Source of the DNA: an uncultured Alphaproteobacteria bacterium
GTDB lineage: Bacteria; Pseudomonadota; Alphaproteobacteria; Methylaequorales; Methylaequoraceae
DNA length: 64,000 nt
Reading direction: 5' to 3'
Assembly: GCA_902617375.1 (NCBI GenBank)
Contig: CACMWI010000005.1
Span: forward strand, 1-64,000
In this document: positions 1 to 10,478 of the stretch, piece by piece
Position numbering within the stretch: the stretch's first letter is position 1
How the letters are laid out: the number at the start of each line of letters is the position of its first letter
Program-made: the position numbers and the translations under genes
Notes under the pieces: model-generated
Database searches by the model: none
Seen by the model: only the letters and a program-made list of their open reading frames with translations
Told to the model about the DNA's origin: nothing

Positions 1-234
1 CCAAGTGCTCCTGAAGAAAAAAAATCAGAAGCAGCAGCACAACCAGGTGATCCAAAACCAAATGATACTAAAGAAAAAAAACCAGAAGCAGCAGCACAAC
101 CCGCTGACCCACAACCAAGTGATCCTGAAGAAAAAAAACCAGAAGCAGCAGCACAACCCGCTGATCCACAACCAAATGCTTCTGAAGAAAAAAAAACGGA
201 AAATGCAGGAGACAAACCGAATGAAACAAAATAG
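1..234 (+). CDS. rpsP: 30S ribosomal protein S16, C-terminal tail (5' end outside window)
   Basis: The open frame enters from the left edge and stops with TAG at 232-234, giving 77 codons. None of the conserved S16 core is in the window. What remains is a low-complexity tail rich in Glu, Lys, Ala, Pro and Gln, built from a 19-residue repeat. The assignment rests on context: rimM, trmD and rplS follow in the classic rpsP-rimM-trmD-rplS order. Alphaproteobacterial S16 proteins often carry an acidic/alanine-rich C-terminal extension, which fits. An 80-codon open frame at 5-247 lies in another frame of the same repeat and is a shadow. Confidence 0.7.
   Translation, partial: PSAPEEKKSEAAAQPGDPKPNDTKEKKPEAAAQPADPQPSDPEEKKPEAAAQPADPQPNASEEKKTENAGDKPNETK
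16..186 (+). repeat. Three tandem 57-bp in-frame repeats in the rpsP tail
   Basis: Three consecutive 57-base units encode 19-residue repeats of the form EKKxEAAAQPxDPxPxxxx, followed by a decayed fourth copy (187-231). The second and third units are nearly identical at DNA level (shared block coding EKKPEAAAQPADPQP). The unit length is a multiple of three, so copy-number changes would keep the frame. Confidence 0.9.
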
Positions 235-293
235 CTATTTAATGTAAGTTTAATTTTAGTTATTAATAAAAATAGAGTCTAGGAACACAAGTC

Positions 294-788
294 ATCACCT
301 TAAAGTCAAAAATAATTGTTGCAAAATTTGGGAGAACTTATGGCATTAACGGGGAAATAATCATTCATAGCTTCTTAACAGTAAAAAAGGATATTGTTAA
401 TTATAAAAATTTTTATGTTGATGGAAAAGAAAAAATTATTGCTAGTTTTGTAGTTAAATCAAATAAGATTTTATGTAAAATTAATTCTGTCAGTAATCCA
501 GAAGAAGCTAAAAAATACTCTGGAAGAATGATTTTTATAGATAGAATTGAATTGCCAAAACTTGATAAAAAAAAATTTTATTACAATGACCTTATTCATA
601 TGAAAGCATATATAAAAAAAAAACAGGTAGGTGTTGTCACGAACGTTAAAAATCATGGAGCTGGTGATTATTTAGAAATATTAGATAAAAAAAAAGAAAT
701 ATTAGTACCTTTCAACGATGATCATATTGAAGAAATTAATATTAAAAAAAAAGTACTTTTTCTAAACCCGTCTTATTATGAAATTTAA
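294..788 (+). CDS. rimM: Ribosome maturation factor RimM (start codon non-canonical)
   Basis: RimM helps mature the 16S rRNA 3' domain of the 30S subunit. The frame opens after a TAG at 273-275 and reads, from about 312, IIVAKFGRTYGINGEI, which matches the N-terminal RimM barrel (family pattern: VGKI..-HGI-GE). A PRC-like barrel follows to the stop at 786-788. About 164 residues is normal for the family. There is no in-frame ATG, GTG or TTG before the ATG at 528, which would delete the whole first domain. I place the start tentatively at ATC 294, nine bases after an AGGA (281-284); GTC 291, ATA 312 or ATT 315 are alternatives. It overlaps trmD by 11 bases. Confidence 0.8.
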   Translation: MTLKSKIIVAKFGRTYGINGEIIIHSFLTVKKDIVNYKNFYVDGKEKIIASFVVKSNKILCKINSVSNPEEAKKYSGRMIFIDRIELPKLDKKKFYYNDLIHMKAYIKKKQVGVVTNVKNHGAGDYLEILDKKKEILVPFNDDHIEEINIKKKVLFLNPSYYEI

Positions 789-1485
789 GATTCTTACTTT
801 ATTTCCTGAAATGTTTCCTGGGCCCTTGGCTCACTCGATTTCAGGAAAAGCATTATCAAAAAAGTTATTTGAGATAGAAGTAATAAATATCAGAGATTTT
901 TCAGATAATAAATCAAATTCTGTAGACGAAAAACCCTTCGGCGGAGGAGCAGGAATGATAATCAAACCTGATGTTATGCAAAATGCTTTGGATTATGCAA
1001 CAAAAGATAATATTAAAAATAAAAAAATTATATTTTTATCTCCAGGAGGTCAAACAGTTAACACTGACGTAGTCAATAAATTAGTTACATTTGATGAATT
1101 AGTAATTATATGTGGAAGATATGAGGGAATTGATGAGAGATTTTTAAAATATAATGCCATAGAAGAATATTCAATCGGTGATTTCATTCTATCTGGCGGA
1201 GAAATTCCCTCAATTATTTTAATTGATACTTGCGTAAGATTAATTCCTGAAGTATTAGGTAATAAAAATAGTTTGAAATTTGAAAGTTTTCAAAACCATT
1301 TATTGGAATATCCACAGTATACCAAACCAAGCAATTGGAAAGGTCTTAGTGTTCCAGATGTTCTTCTTAGTGGAAACCATAAAAAAATTTCAGATTGGAG
1401 GTTGATAAAATCAATCGAAAAAACTAAAAATGTGAGACCAGATTTGTACAAGCTATACTGTAAGATGAATAAGGGGGAAAAATGA
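778..1485 (+). CDS. trmD: tRNA (guanine-37-N1)-methyltransferase TrmD
   Basis: SPOUT-class enzyme that methylates G37 next to the anticodon using S-adenosylmethionine, preventing +1 frameshifts. The 235-residue protein has normal length and the family motifs in order: [12 protein letters not shown] near residue 55, LSPGGQ near 88, [11 protein letters not shown] near 111, and the trefoil-knot loop [12 protein letters not shown] near 130. The start overlaps the end of rimM and its TGA overlaps the rplS ATG (ATGA), so translation is probably coupled through the operon. Confidence 0.97.
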   Translation: MKFKILTLFPEMFPGPLAHSISGKALSKKLFEIEVINIRDFSDNKSNSVDEKPFGGGAGMIIKPDVMQNALDYATKDNIKNKKIIFLSPGGQTVNTDVVNKLVTFDELVIICGRYEGIDERFLKYNAIEEYSIGDFILSGGEIPSIILIDTCVRLIPEVLGNKNSLKFESFQNHLLEYPQYTKPSNWKGLSVPDVLLSGNHKKISDWRLIKSIEKTKNVRPDLYKLYCKMNKGEK

Positions 1486-2000
1486 ACACACTTGAAAAAT
1501 TTGAAAAAGGACACTTAAAAGAATTACAATCAGACAATAAATTACCCAAATTTAGCTCCGGTGATACAATTAAAGTTCATTTGAAGGTTAAAGAGGGCGA
1601 AAAGGAAAGAATTCAAGTTTTCGAGGGCGTTTGTATTTCCAAGAAAAATGCGGGTCTAAATTCTTCATTCACGGTAAGGAAAATATCTTATGGTGAAGGT
1701 ATTGAGAGAATACTTCCTCTATTTTCCCCCCAAATAAATAAAATTGAAGTTGTGAAGGTTGGTAGTGTAAGAAGATCAAAACTGTACTATCTTAGAAAAA
1801 GAAGTGGTAAATCTGCCAGGATAGCTGAAAAAAACATAGCAACTCCAATTAATGAAGAATTAGAAAAAAAAAATAATATTTCTGATAAACAACAATCCAA
1901 CTTAAATAAAGTACCAGTTGATAATAAGGCAACTAAGGATATTGTTAATGAAGCTAATATTTCTGTAGAAGAAAAAGAAAAAGTTGATGAAAAAAAATAA
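1482..2000 (+). CDS. rplS: 50S ribosomal protein L19 with C-terminal extension
   Basis: L19 sits at the 30S-50S interface. Residues 1-115 are typical L19, with [25 protein letters not shown] and RRSKLYYLR near the end of the core. The protein is 172 residues, about 50 longer than standard L19. The extra tail is Lys/Glu/Asn-rich and low complexity, resembling the tails seen here on S16 and L21. It is the last gene of the rpsP operon; the 37 bases to leuC hold no obvious terminator hairpin. Confidence 0.96.
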   Translation: MNTLEKFEKGHLKELQSDNKLPKFSSGDTIKVHLKVKEGEKERIQVFEGVCISKKNAGLNSSFTVRKISYGEGIERILPLFSPQINKIEVVKVGSVRRSKLYYLRKRSGKSARIAEKNIATPINEELEKKNNISDKQQSNLNKVPVDNKATKDIVNEANISVEEKEKVDEKK

Positions 2001-2037
2001 TACTTTTTAGACTTTTTATCGGTTATATATTTATTAT

Positions 2038-3432
2038 ATGAAACCTAAAACTTTATTTGATAAAATTTGGGACAGTCATTTAGTTGAAAAACAAGATGAC
2101 GGTACTTGCCTTATTTACATTGATAGACATCTTGTTCATGAAGTGACTAGCCCGCAAGCTTTTGAGGGACTAAGAAATACTGGCAGAGTTGTGAGAAAAC
2201 CAAGTCATACTTTTGCTGTTGCTGATCATAATGTACCTACAAGTGATAGATCCAACGGTATAAAGAACAAAGAAAGTAGAATTCAAGTCGAAACGTTAGA
2301 GAAAAACTGCAAAGAATTCAAGGTTAACTTTTTTCCTTTAATGGATAAGAGACAAGGAATTGTTCATATAGTTGGTCCCGAACAAGGAATAACACAACCT
2401 GGCATGACTATTGTTTGTGGTGATAGTCATACTGCAACGCATGGGGCATTTGGGGCTCTGGCATTCGGTATTGGAACAAGTGAAGTTGAGCATGTTTTAG
2501 CAACTCAAACATTGATCCAAAAACCAGCAAAAAATATGCGAATCAGCGTTATAGGAAGTGTGAGCCCTAGCATTACTTCCAAGGACATCATTTTGAAAAT
2601 AATTGGTGAAATTGGGACTGCTGGCGGGACTGGTTTTGTAATTGAATATTCTGGTGAAGCCATTTCAAAACTCACAATGGAAGGTAGAATGACCATTTGT
2701 AATATGAGCATTGAGGCTGGTGCGAGAGCTGGTCTAATTGCTCCGGATGAGAAAACATTTCAATATATACAAGGTAGACCCTACGCTCCTAAAGCGGAGA
2801 ACTGGACTAGAGCAATCAAATATTGGAAAAGTCTCGCATCAGAACCGGATGCAATTTATGACAAAGAGGTAAAAATTAAAGCAAGTTCTATAGAACCTCA
2901 AGTTACTTGGGGAACCAGTCCACAAGACGTTGTTTCGATAAATGGCAAAACTCCTGACCCAAAAAAAATTTCAGATTCTAAAAGAAGAGGCGCTGTTCAA
3001 AGATCGCTAGATTACATGGGGTTAACGCCTAATCAAAAGATTAAAGACATTGAAATTGACAGAGTTTTTATAGGGTCATGTACCAATGGAAGAATAGAGG
3101 ATCTAAGAGAAGTTGCGAAAGTCGTTGAAGGCAAAAAAGTAATTGTCAACTCCATGATTGTTCCTGGCTCTGGACTTGTTAAACAACAAGCAGAACAAGA
3201 GGGTATTGATAAGATCCTTATAGATGCTGGCTTTGACTGGAGAGAACCAGGGTGCTCAATGTGTCTTGCTATGAATCCCGATCAGCTTAAACCAAAAGAA
3301 AGGTGTGCTTCAACATCAAATAGAAATTTTGAAGGAAGGCAAGGTAGAGAGGGCAGAACTCATCTTGTTAGTCCGGCGGTAGCAGCTGCCACTGCACTCA
3401 AGGGAAGGTTGAGCTTGGTAGAAGATATATAA
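2038..3432 (+). CDS. leuC: 3-isopropylmalate dehydratase large subunit
   Basis: With LeuD it isomerises 2- to 3-isopropylmalate in leucine synthesis. This is an aconitase-superfamily [4Fe-4S] enzyme; the three cluster ligands are visible as C348 in GSCTNGR and C406/C409 in GCSMC. The substrate-domain signature [20 protein letters not shown] lies around residue 130. The 464-residue length is normal. leuD starts one base after its stop. A TATATT at 2026-2031 lies seven bases before the ATG and there is no Shine-Dalgarno sequence, so the message may be leaderless. Confidence 0.97.
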   Translation: MKPKTLFDKIWDSHLVEKQDDGTCLIYIDRHLVHEVTSPQAFEGLRNTGRVVRKPSHTFAVADHNVPTSDRSNGIKNKESRIQVETLEKNCKEFKVNFFPLMDKRQGIVHIVGPEQGITQPGMTIVCGDSHTATHGAFGALAFGIGTSEVEHVLATQTLIQKPAKNMRISVIGSVSPSITSKDIILKIIGEIGTAGGTGFVIEYSGEAISKLTMEGRMTICNMSIEAGARAGLIAPDEKTFQYIQGRPYAPKAENWTRAIKYWKSLASEPDAIYDKEVKIKASSIEPQVTWGTSPQDVVSINGKTPDPKKISDSKRRGAVQRSLDYMGLTPNQKIKDIEIDRVFIGSCTNGRIEDLREVAKVVEGKKVIVNSMIVPGSGLVKQQAEQEGIDKILIDAGFDWREPGCSMCLAMNPDQLKPKERCASTSNRNFEGRQGREGRTHLVSPAVAAATALKGRLSLVEDI

Positions 3433-4038
3433 ATGAAAAAATTTGATAAGATAAAGGCAATTGCAGCCCCACTTCCAATGATTAATGTTGATACAGATAT
3501 GATTATTCCAAAACAGTTTCTTAAAACTATTAAAAGATCAGGTTTAGGTAAAAATCTATTTCATGAACTCAGGTATGACATTAATGGCAATTTAAAAAAT
3601 GATTTTGTACTTAATTGGGAGTTTTATAAAAATGCTAAAATACTAATTACTGGAGATAATTTTGGTTGTGGGAGTAGCAGAGAACACGCACCTTGGTCAT
3701 TATTAGATTTTGGTTTTAGATGCATAATAGCCCCTAGTTTCGCAGATATTTTCTTTAATAATTGCTTTAAAAATGGAATCTTGCCTATAAAAGTGAATAA
3801 TTCTGAAAATGATATTTTAATTAAACGAGCAGAGGATAAAAATTTAATAACCGTTGATTTGCCAAAACAAGTAATTTCGTGTGGGAGCGAAATCAACATC
3901 AATTTTGATATAGATCCTTTTAGAAAAAAATGTCTTTTAGAGGGTTTAGATGACATTGCTCTTACTTTAAAAAAATCTGAAAAAATTGATGACTATGAAC
4001 TGAAACTCAACAAATCCAGATCATGGTTAATGATTTGA
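3433..4038 (+). CDS. leuD: 3-isopropylmalate dehydratase small subunit
   Basis: The small (swivel-domain) subunit that pairs with LeuC. The 201-residue protein carries the diagnostic loop [13 protein letters not shown] around residue 75, which contacts substrate, and an early [12 protein letters not shown] segment. The start immediately follows the leuC stop without spacer, as expected for subunits made in equal amounts. Length and order (leuC-leuD-leuB) are standard for alphaproteobacteria. Confidence 0.97.
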   Translation: MKKFDKIKAIAAPLPMINVDTDMIIPKQFLKTIKRSGLGKNLFHELRYDINGNLKNDFVLNWEFYKNAKILITGDNFGCGSSREHAPWSLLDFGFRCIIAPSFADIFFNNCFKNGILPIKVNNSENDILIKRAEDKNLITVDLPKQVISCGSEININFDIDPFRKKCLLEGLDDIALTLKKSEKIDDYELKLNKSRSWLMI

Positions 4039-4064
4039 TCTTAAAAAAATAATTTTTAAATAAA

Positions 4065-5165
4065 ATGCAAGCGGAATCTTATAATATTTCTATTCTTCCA
4101 GGCGATGGAATCGGAAAGGAAATTGCAAAAGAAGCAAGAAAACTTATTGATTGGATTTCTGGCAATGCAACTTTTAATATAAATTTAGTTGAAGAATATG
4201 TGGGTGGTGCATCAATTGATAAATACGGAACTCCCTTGTCAGATGAAACATTAAAAAGAATTAGACAGTCTGATGCTATTTTATTGGGAGCAGTTGGAGG
4301 ACCAAAATGGGAAAAAATGGATTTTGAAAAAAGACCCGAAAGAGGTCTTCTCAAAATCAGAAAAGAATTAGATTTATTTGCAAATTATAGGCCTGCAATT
4401 GTATTTGACCCTCTCATTGATTCATCGAGTTTAAAACCAGAAGTAATTAAAGATTTAGACATTTTGATTATAAGAGAATTGACAAGCGGCATATATTTTG
4501 GAGAACCAAGAGGAATTGAAAAAATTGATGATAAAAACTATAAGGGATATAATACGCTTGTATACACGAATAAAGAAATTGAGAGAATAGCGGAGGTAGC
4601 TTTTGAAACAGCCATGTCTAGATCAAAAAAATTATGTTCTGTCGATAAAGCAAATGTTCTGGAATCAACTGAATTATGGAGGGAAGTGATGATAGAAACT
4701 TCCAAAAAATATCCAAAAGTTGAACTTTCGCATATGTACGTAGACAATGCCTCAATGCAGTTAGTAAGAAATCCAAAACAATTTGACGTAATTGTTACAA
4801 CTAACATGTTTGGGGACATACTCTCAGATTGCGCATCCATGCTTACAGGATCTCTTGGCATGTTGCCCTCAGCTTCGATTGGCATCAATTCAAAGGGCCA
4901 AAAAAAAGCAATGTATGAGCCAGTTCACGGCTCGGCACCTGACATTTCAGGACAAGGCGTATCTAATCCTTTGGCAATGATTTTAAGTGTTGGGATGATG
5001 TTTGAATACTCATTGGATAAAAAAGTCATTGCAGAAAAGATTAATGATGCAGTTAGATCAGTTTTAGAAAAAGGATTTCGAACAAAAGATATCTACAGTG
5101 AAAATAAGATTCTTTTATCAACCAACGAAATGGGAGATAAAGTCTTGGAGGAAATGAAAGAATGA
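4065..5165 (+). CDS. leuB: 3-isopropylmalate dehydrogenase
   Basis: NAD-dependent oxidative decarboxylase that turns 3-isopropylmalate into 2-oxoisocaproate. The 366-residue protein shows GDGIGKE near the N-terminus, [14 protein letters not shown] near residue 136, [15 protein letters not shown] in the middle, NMFGDILSD for metal binding, and [11 protein letters not shown] for NAD binding. The stop overlaps the asd ATG (ATGA), so the leucine and aspartate-semialdehyde genes are co-translated. Confidence 0.97.
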   Translation: MQAESYNISILPGDGIGKEIAKEARKLIDWISGNATFNINLVEEYVGGASIDKYGTPLSDETLKRIRQSDAILLGAVGGPKWEKMDFEKRPERGLLKIRKELDLFANYRPAIVFDPLIDSSSLKPEVIKDLDILIIRELTSGIYFGEPRGIEKIDDKNYKGYNTLVYTNKEIERIAEVAFETAMSRSKKLCSVDKANVLESTELWREVMIETSKKYPKVELSHMYVDNASMQLVRNPKQFDVIVTTNMFGDILSDCASMLTGSLGMLPSASIGINSKGQKKAMYEPVHGSAPDISGQGVSNPLAMILSVGMMFEYSLDKKVIAEKINDAVRSVLEKGFRTKDIYSENKILLSTNEMGDKVLEEMKE

Positions 5166-6175
5166 AAAAATATAATGTTGCAGTTGTAGGTGCAACTGGA
5201 AATGTTGGGAGAGAAATACTCAATATTCTAGACGATAGAAATTTCCCAATTAATAAAATCTATGCAGTTGCGTCTTCAAGATCTGAAGGATTAAAAATAC
5301 CTTATGGAAATGGAAAAGAGTTAGAGGTACAGTCACTTGATAAATTTAAATTTAAAGAAACAGAATTAGTTTTGTCGTCACCTGGTTCCAAAATTTCAGC
5401 AAAGTTTGTACCTAAAGCAACCAAAGATGGTGCTATTGTTATCGACAATACGTCTCATTTTAGAATGAAAAAAGGGATACCCTTAATTGTTCCAGAAGTA
5501 AATCCTAAGGATATACATGACTTAAAAAAAAAAATTGTTTCCAATCCAAATTGCTCGACAATTCAGATGGTTATGGCACTCAAGCCAATACATGATCTTT
5601 TTAAAATAAAAAAAATTATAGTTGCGACTTACCAGTCAACCTCTGGAGCAGGAAAATCTGCAATGGATGAACTTTTTCACCAAACTCTAGATGTGTATAA
5701 AAACAAACCACTTGTTGCCAAAAAGTTTACAAAAAAAATCGCATTTAATTTAATTCCACATATCGACGAATTTTTAGATGACGGTTCAACAAAGGAAGAA
5801 AAAAAAATGATAGAGGAAACTCAAAAAATTTTTAAAGATAAATTTGAGATTTTCTCAACTTGTGTCAGAGTTCCAGTTTTCGTTGGTCATGGCGAAGCTA
5901 TTTATTTAGAAACAGAAAAAACAATTGATCTTAAAAAACTTATATCTAATATTAAAAAGTTTCCTGGTTTATCTCTAGTTGATAAAAAAATAGATGGAGG
6001 ATATGTAACTCCTGATGAATCAGCTGGAGAGGATGACGTGTTTATTAGTAGATTAAGGTTAGGAGCAAATAAAAAAACAATTGGCTTATGGGTTGTTGCA
6101 GATAATTTAAGGAAAGGTGCTGCTTTAAATACAGTTCAAATTGCGGAATTAATTATTAAAAATAAAATTAAATAG
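5162..6175 (+). CDS. asd: Aspartate-semialdehyde dehydrogenase
   Basis: Reduces aspartyl phosphate to the semialdehyde that feeds lysine/diaminopimelate, methionine and threonine. Residues 7-17 form the NADP Rossmann motif ([11 protein letters not shown]). The catalytic cysteine is C131 in SNPNCSTIQ, and the C-terminal [15 protein letters not shown] block is typical. The 337-residue length is normal. It lies four bases into leuB and two bases before the next gene. metX, lysA and tyrA elsewhere in the window use or border the same pathways. Confidence 0.96.
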   Translation: MKKYNVAVVGATGNVGREILNILDDRNFPINKIYAVASSRSEGLKIPYGNGKELEVQSLDKFKFKETELVLSSPGSKISAKFVPKATKDGAIVIDNTSHFRMKKGIPLIVPEVNPKDIHDLKKKIVSNPNCSTIQMVMALKPIHDLFKIKKIIVATYQSTSGAGKSAMDELFHQTLDVYKNKPLVAKKFTKKIAFNLIPHIDEFLDDGSTKEEKKMIEETQKIFKDKFEIFSTCVRVPVFVGHGEAIYLETEKTIDLKKLISNIKKFPGLSLVDKKIDGGYVTPDESAGEDDVFISRLRLGANKKTIGLWVVADNLRKGAALNTVQIAELIIKNKIK

Positions 6176-6177
6176 AA

Positions 6178-7218
6178 ATGAATAAAAACTTTAAAAGTAG
6201 ATATTTCGAAGATTATAAATTGAATGAAGAAATTAATCATAGTGTTCCACGAACGATTACTGATGGTGATGTTGCAATATATCTTAGTACAACGGGTAGC
6301 AGATTTCCTTTAAATTATTCAGCTGAATTTTCAAAAACTTTAGGACTTAAAAAAATTCCAATAGATGATATTTTATTGTTTCATATGGTTTTTGGAAGAA
6401 CAGTCCCTGATTTATCCCTGAATGCAATAGCAAATTTAGGTTACGCTGGCGTTAAATTTCATAAACCTGCTTTTGTAGGGGACACTTTAAATGCAAGCTC
6501 CAAAATTATTGGATTAAAAGAAAACTCAAATGGAAAAACTGGAACTGTTTATGTTGAATCAGTAGGTAAAAATCAAAATGATGAAATTGTTTTAACTTAT
6601 TACAGATGGCTTATGATGAGGAAAAGAAATGAAGGTATGATAAAATCATTCCAAAATACTATTCCTGATCTACCAGATAAAGTTAAAACTAAAGATTTTA
6701 ATCTCATTGAAAGTTTTGATATTGATAAATGGTCATCTTTAGTGTCTGGAAGTAGTTTTTATTTTAATGACTATGCAGAGGAAGAAGAAATACATCATTT
6801 GGATGGTCAAACAATTGAGGAAGCAGAACATCAGATAGCTACACGTCTTTATCAAAATAATGCCAGAGTTCATTTCAATCAGCATATTGAAAAATCTGGA
6901 CGATTTGGAAAAAGAATAATATATGGTGGTTATATAATATCTCTTGCAAGAGCGATCAGTTGTAATGGTCTTGCAAATACTTTTAAGCTGGCAGCAATTC
7001 ATTCAGGAAAGCATTCAGCTCCAACCTTTGCTGGTGATACCATATACGCTTGGTCAAAGATTTTGGAGAAAGAAATAATCCATAAAAATGTTGGTGCGAT
7101 GATGATCCGAACTTTAGCATCGAAAAACGATTCAAAAATGAATTTTCCAGACAAAAAAAATCTTACTGATAATATCGTCCTTGACTTAGAATATTCTGTT
7201 TTAATACCTATAAAATGA
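6178..7218 (+). CDS. mch: Mesaconyl-CoA hydratase (double MaoC hotdog)
   Basis: Enzyme of the ethylmalonyl-CoA pathway that hydrates mesaconyl-C1-CoA to beta-methylmalyl-CoA. The 346-residue length and two MaoC-like hotdog halves fit this family rather than short single-domain MaoC proteins. Family-like segments include PRTITDGD near residue 20, FGRTVPDLSLNAIANLGYA near 70, and GLKENSNGKTGTVYVES near 118. The gene starts two bases after asd and its TGA overlaps the sdhC ATG (ATGA). Family assignment comes from recalled sequence similarity; a generic MaoC dehydratase is the alternative. The other pathway genes in the window support the call. Confidence 0.85.
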   Translation: MNKNFKSRYFEDYKLNEEINHSVPRTITDGDVAIYLSTTGSRFPLNYSAEFSKTLGLKKIPIDDILLFHMVFGRTVPDLSLNAIANLGYAGVKFHKPAFVGDTLNASSKIIGLKENSNGKTGTVYVESVGKNQNDEIVLTYYRWLMMRKRNEGMIKSFQNTIPDLPDKVKTKDFNLIESFDIDKWSSLVSGSSFYFNDYAEEEEIHHLDGQTIEEAEHQIATRLYQNNARVHFNQHIEKSGRFGKRIIYGGYIISLARAISCNGLANTFKLAAIHSGKHSAPTFAGDTIYAWSKILEKEIIHKNVGAMMIRTLASKNDSKMNFPDKKNLTDNIVLDLEYSVLIPIK

Positions 7219-7598
7219 AAAAACAAGACCTCCCTCTTTCACCTCATCTGCAAATTTACAAACCCCAAATTACGTCTTTACTCTCAATTTCTCACAGAAT
7301 TTCTGGCGTAGCATTAAACTTTGTGTTGGTAATTTTAGTACTTGGTCTCCTCTGTATTACTTTGGGAGAGAGTTACTTTGAGTTATTAATTTCTTTAATT
7401 ACTTCCTTTCCAATAAAAATTATAATATTTTTAGCTATTCTAGGTTTTTCATACCATTTTTTAAATGGTATTCGTCATATAATTTGGGACTTTGGTTTTC
7501 TTCTTGGAAATAGATCTTCAGCAATTTTTGGATACATTATTATCGCGACTTCCTTTTTTTCCAGCATTTTTATTTCTAGGTTACTGGGGCTGTTTTGA
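7215..7598 (+). CDS. sdhC: Succinate dehydrogenase cytochrome b556 subunit
   Basis: Membrane anchor of complex II, binding haem b and ubiquinone with SdhD. The 127-residue protein has the family N-terminus LSPHLQIYKPQITSLLSISHRISG (shown in the first 35 residues), three hydrophobic helices, and the haem-ligand region SYHFLNGIRHIIWD near residue 79. It overlaps the mesaconyl-CoA hydratase gene by four bases and its TGA overlaps the sdhD start by one. Confidence 0.95.
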   Translation: MKKQDLPLSPHLQIYKPQITSLLSISHRISGVALNFVLVILVLGLLCITLGESYFELLISLITSFPIKIIIFLAILGFSYHFLNGIRHIIWDFGFLLGNRSSAIFGYIIIATSFFSSIFISRLLGLF

Positions 7599-7930
7599 TG
7601 AATTTTACTTACACATCAAAATGGTTATTTCAAAAAATTTTTGCAATTTTGTTTTTAATTGCATCCTTTTATACAGTCTATTCTTTATATGGCCTAGAAC
7701 TTCAAAACTATGACGTGATTACGGGATGGTTCAAAAACTATTTAAATTCATTTTCGGTTTTAGTAATGCTTTCTGCAATTATACTGCATTCAAATATTGG
7801 GCTCTCTTCAATAATAGATGATTATATTCATGAGGAATCCTTAAAACAAAAAATAATTTTAATTAAAAACTTTTTCTTTGTAGTTCTTTTTTTTATAACA
7901 ATATTTAGTTTAGTAAAGTTGAATTTATGA
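7598..7930 (+). CDS. sdhD: Succinate dehydrogenase hydrophobic membrane anchor
   Basis: Second membrane subunit of complex II. I use the ATG at 7598, inside the sdhC stop (TGATG), giving 110 residues; a TTG one codon upstream is possible but less likely. Three transmembrane segments are evident. [16 protein letters not shown] near residue 64 holds the conserved histidine and DY pair of SdhD. The stop overlaps the sdhA ATG (ATGA). Confidence 0.93.
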   Translation: MNFTYTSKWLFQKIFAILFLIASFYTVYSLYGLELQNYDVITGWFKNYLNSFSVLVMLSAIILHSNIGLSSIIDDYIHEESLKQKIILIKNFFFVVLFFITIFSLVKLNL

Positions 7931-9708
7931 ATAATATTAAAATACATAATTTTGATGTTGTTGTAGTCGGCGCAGGCGGCTCTGGACTAAGAGCGGTTAT
8001 GGGATGTGCGTCTCACGGATTGAAAACTGCTTGTGTATCAAAAGTTTTTCCAACAAGAAGTCATACAGTTGCCGCTCAGGGAGGAATAAGTGCTGCACTT
8101 GGCAATATGGGTGAGGATGACTGGAAATGGCATATGTATGATACTGTCAAAGGTTCGGACTGGCTTGGTGATCAAGATGCAATTGCTTTTATGTGTAAAG
8201 AAGCACCAGAGGCTGTGATTGAACTTGAACACTTTGGTGTCCCATTTTCCAGAACAGAAAAAGGGAAAATCTACCAAAGGCCATTTGGTGGTATGACAAC
8301 TCATTTTGGAGAGGGTATTGCTCAGAGAACATGCGCAGCTGCAGATAGAACGGGTCATGCAATGCTTCATACTTTATATCAACAATCCCTTTCAAATAAT
8401 GCTGATTTTTTTGTTGAATATTTTGCAATAGATCTAATTATGAACGACAAAAATGAATGCTGTGGGGTGCTCACTTTTAATTTGCATGATGGAGAGTTTT
8501 ATATTTTTTCAGCTAAAATGGTAATTTTGGCAACTGGTGGCTATGGAAGAGCTTATTTTTCTTGTACCTCAGCTCACACCTGCACTGGAGACGGAGGTGG
8601 GATGGTTCTAAGAGCAGGCTTGCCGCTTCAAGACATGGAATTTACACAATTTCATCCAACAGGAATATATGGTGTTGGTGTTTTGATAACGGAGGGCGCT
8701 AGAGGAGAAGGGGGATATTTGACAAACAGTGCTGGGGAGAGGTTTATGGAAAGATATGCTCCAAATGCTAAAGATCTAGCCAGTAGAGATGTTGTATCTC
8801 GATCTATGACAACAGAAATAATGGAAGGAAGAGGTTGTGGTTCTAGAAAAGACCATATTCATCTAAACTTACATCATCTCGACCCTAAGGTCCTTCAAGA
8901 AAAGCTCCCCGGAATTACAGAATCAGCAAAAATTTTTGCCGGCGTCGATGTGCTTAAGAAACCAATTCCTGTTCAACCCACAGTACATTATAATATGGGA
9001 GGAATTCCAACCAATATTCATGGAGAAGTACTAAATTTGGATTCTAAAGATAACGAAGTGGTAGTGCCTGGGTTGATGTCGATTGGAGAAGCCGCATGTG
9101 TATCAGTCCATGGAGCTAATAGATTAGGATCTAACTCTCTACTGGATCTAGTTGTTTTCGGAAAGTCAGCAGCCAATAGATGCAATAGTATAATTGATAG
9201 GAAAAAGAAAAATCCTGAAATTAAAGAACATACAGTTAATAAATTAATAGAAGACTTCGAAAATATTAGGAATTCTAATGGAAGAAAGAGTGTTGCTTCT
9301 ATAAGACTTGAAATGCAACATACTATGCAAAACTTTTGTCCTGTATACAGGTCTGAAGAAAAAATGCAAGAAGGCAAAAATAAACTATTATCGCTTCTAA
9401 ACGATTTTAAAAATATAAAAATAAATGATCAAAGCTTAATATGGAATACTGAGGTAATAGAGGCCCTTGAATTAAAAAACTTGTTATCTCAAGCAATTGT
9501 AAGCGTTGACAGTGCTTTAAATAGAAAAGAAAGTAGAGGGGCCCACTCTAGAGTAGATTATTCTAAAAGAGACGACAAAAATTGGCTTAAACATTCTTTA
9601 ATTTGGGTTAATAAACATGGAAAAACAGAGACTAGATTTAGAAAAGTTAATCTTCAGACTAACTCTAAAGAAATAAAAACTATTGAACCAAAAGCAAGAG
9701 TTTACTAA
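7927..9708 (+). CDS. sdhA: Succinate dehydrogenase flavoprotein subunit
   Basis: Oxidises succinate to fumarate with covalent FAD. The 593-residue protein has the Rossmann motif [11 protein letters not shown] at residues 12-22 and H46 in [10 protein letters not shown], the expected site of FAD attachment. [34 protein letters not shown] and [14 protein letters not shown] are all present in the right order. It is the third gene of sdhCDAB, with a nine-base gap before sdhB. Confidence 0.98.
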   Translation: MNNIKIHNFDVVVVGAGGSGLRAVMGCASHGLKTACVSKVFPTRSHTVAAQGGISAALGNMGEDDWKWHMYDTVKGSDWLGDQDAIAFMCKEAPEAVIELEHFGVPFSRTEKGKIYQRPFGGMTTHFGEGIAQRTCAAADRTGHAMLHTLYQQSLSNNADFFVEYFAIDLIMNDKNECCGVLTFNLHDGEFYIFSAKMVILATGGYGRAYFSCTSAHTCTGDGGGMVLRAGLPLQDMEFTQFHPTGIYGVGVLITEGARGEGGYLTNSAGERFMERYAPNAKDLASRDVVSRSMTTEIMEGRGCGSRKDHIHLNLHHLDPKVLQEKLPGITESAKIFAGVDVLKKPIPVQPTVHYNMGGIPTNIHGEVLNLDSKDNEVVVPGLMSIGEAACVSVHGANRLGSNSLLDLVVFGKSAANRCNSIIDRKKKNPEIKEHTVNKLIEDFENIRNSNGRKSVASIRLEMQHTMQNFCPVYRSEEKMQEGKNKLLSLLNDFKNIKINDQSLIWNTEVIEALELKNLLSQAIVSVDSALNRKESRGAHSRVDYSKRDDKNWLKHSLIWVNKHGKTETRFRKVNLQTNSKEIKTIEPKARVY

Positions 9709-9717
9709 TTTATTATT

Positions 9718-10476
9718 ATGGTACAATTATCATTACCTCAACACTCCAGGGTTTCAGAAGGGAAAACTTTCGGAAAAGACGGAAAAAATAAAATCGTATT
9801 CAACGTCTATCGATGGAATAGAGAATCTGGCGAAAATCCAAAAATAGATAAATTTTTTATAGATAAATCGAAATTAGGACCAATGGTTCTAGATGCTCTT
9901 ATGTTTATAAAAAGTAAGATAGATCCGTCACTTACATTTAGGAGATCATGCAGGGAGGGTATATGCGGATCATGCTCAATGAACGTAAATGGTACAAACA
10001 CTCTAGCTTGCTTGAAACCAATTGTTGGTAAAGAAATTAATATTTACCCTCTCCCGCATATGAGAGTACTAAAAGACTTAATCCCAGACATGAGCGACTT
10101 TTATAAACAATATGAGTCTATCCAACCATGGCTTAAAAATAAAACAACTTCAAAAAAAGAAAATTTGCAATCTCCCGAAGACCGAAAAAAACTTGACGGA
10201 CTATATGAATGTGTGCTCTGTGCTTGTTGCTCAACATCTTGCCCAAGCTACTGGTGGAACGGAGACAAATTTCTAGGTCCAGCTATATTGCTTCAAGCTT
10301 ACAGATTTATCGTAGATAGTAGAGACAAAAATAAAAAACAAAGACTGAATGAACTTAAAGATAAATTTAAACTTTATAGATGTCATACAATCATGAATTG
10401 CACAAAAACCTGTCCCAAAAATCTAAACCCTGCAAAGGCTATCTCAGAAATAAAAAAGCTTCAAGTTTCATCATAA
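9718..10476 (+). CDS. sdhB: Succinate dehydrogenase iron-sulfur subunit
   Basis: Electron-transfer subunit of complex II. Three cysteine clusters are visible: [15 protein letters not shown] plus a later Cys for [2Fe-2S] around residues 79-100, [12 protein letters not shown] for [4Fe-4S] around 164-175, and [17 protein letters not shown] for [3Fe-4S] around 221-237. The 252-residue length is normal. It ends the mch-sdhCDAB unit; zapE begins three bases later. Confidence 0.98.
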   Translation: MVQLSLPQHSRVSEGKTFGKDGKNKIVFNVYRWNRESGENPKIDKFFIDKSKLGPMVLDALMFIKSKIDPSLTFRRSCREGICGSCSMNVNGTNTLACLKPIVGKEINIYPLPHMRVLKDLIPDMSDFYKQYESIQPWLKNKTTSKKENLQSPEDRKKLDGLYECVLCACCSTSCPSYWWNGDKFLGPAILLQAYRFIVDSRDKNKKQRLNELKDKFKLYRCHTIMNCTKTCPKNLNPAKAISEIKKLQVSS

Positions 10477-10478
10477 TT

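Noticed and set aside
1-190. Possible CRISPR-like array because of regular repeats
   Set aside because: Repeats are directly tandem, 57 bases, in frame with coding sequence, without unique spacers and without cas genes.
5-247. 80-codon open frame rich in Lys, Gln and His at the left edge
   Set aside because: It lies in a different frame of the 57-bp repeat encoding the S16 tail. The repeat keeps all frames open, and only the frame ending at 234 has the Ala/Pro/Glu composition expected for the S16 extension.
10380-10478. Upstream ATG start for zapE overlapping sdhB
   Set aside because: It would overlap sdhB by 97 bases and add residues unlike the family. The TTG at 10479, three bases after the sdhB stop, fits the spacing style of the window.
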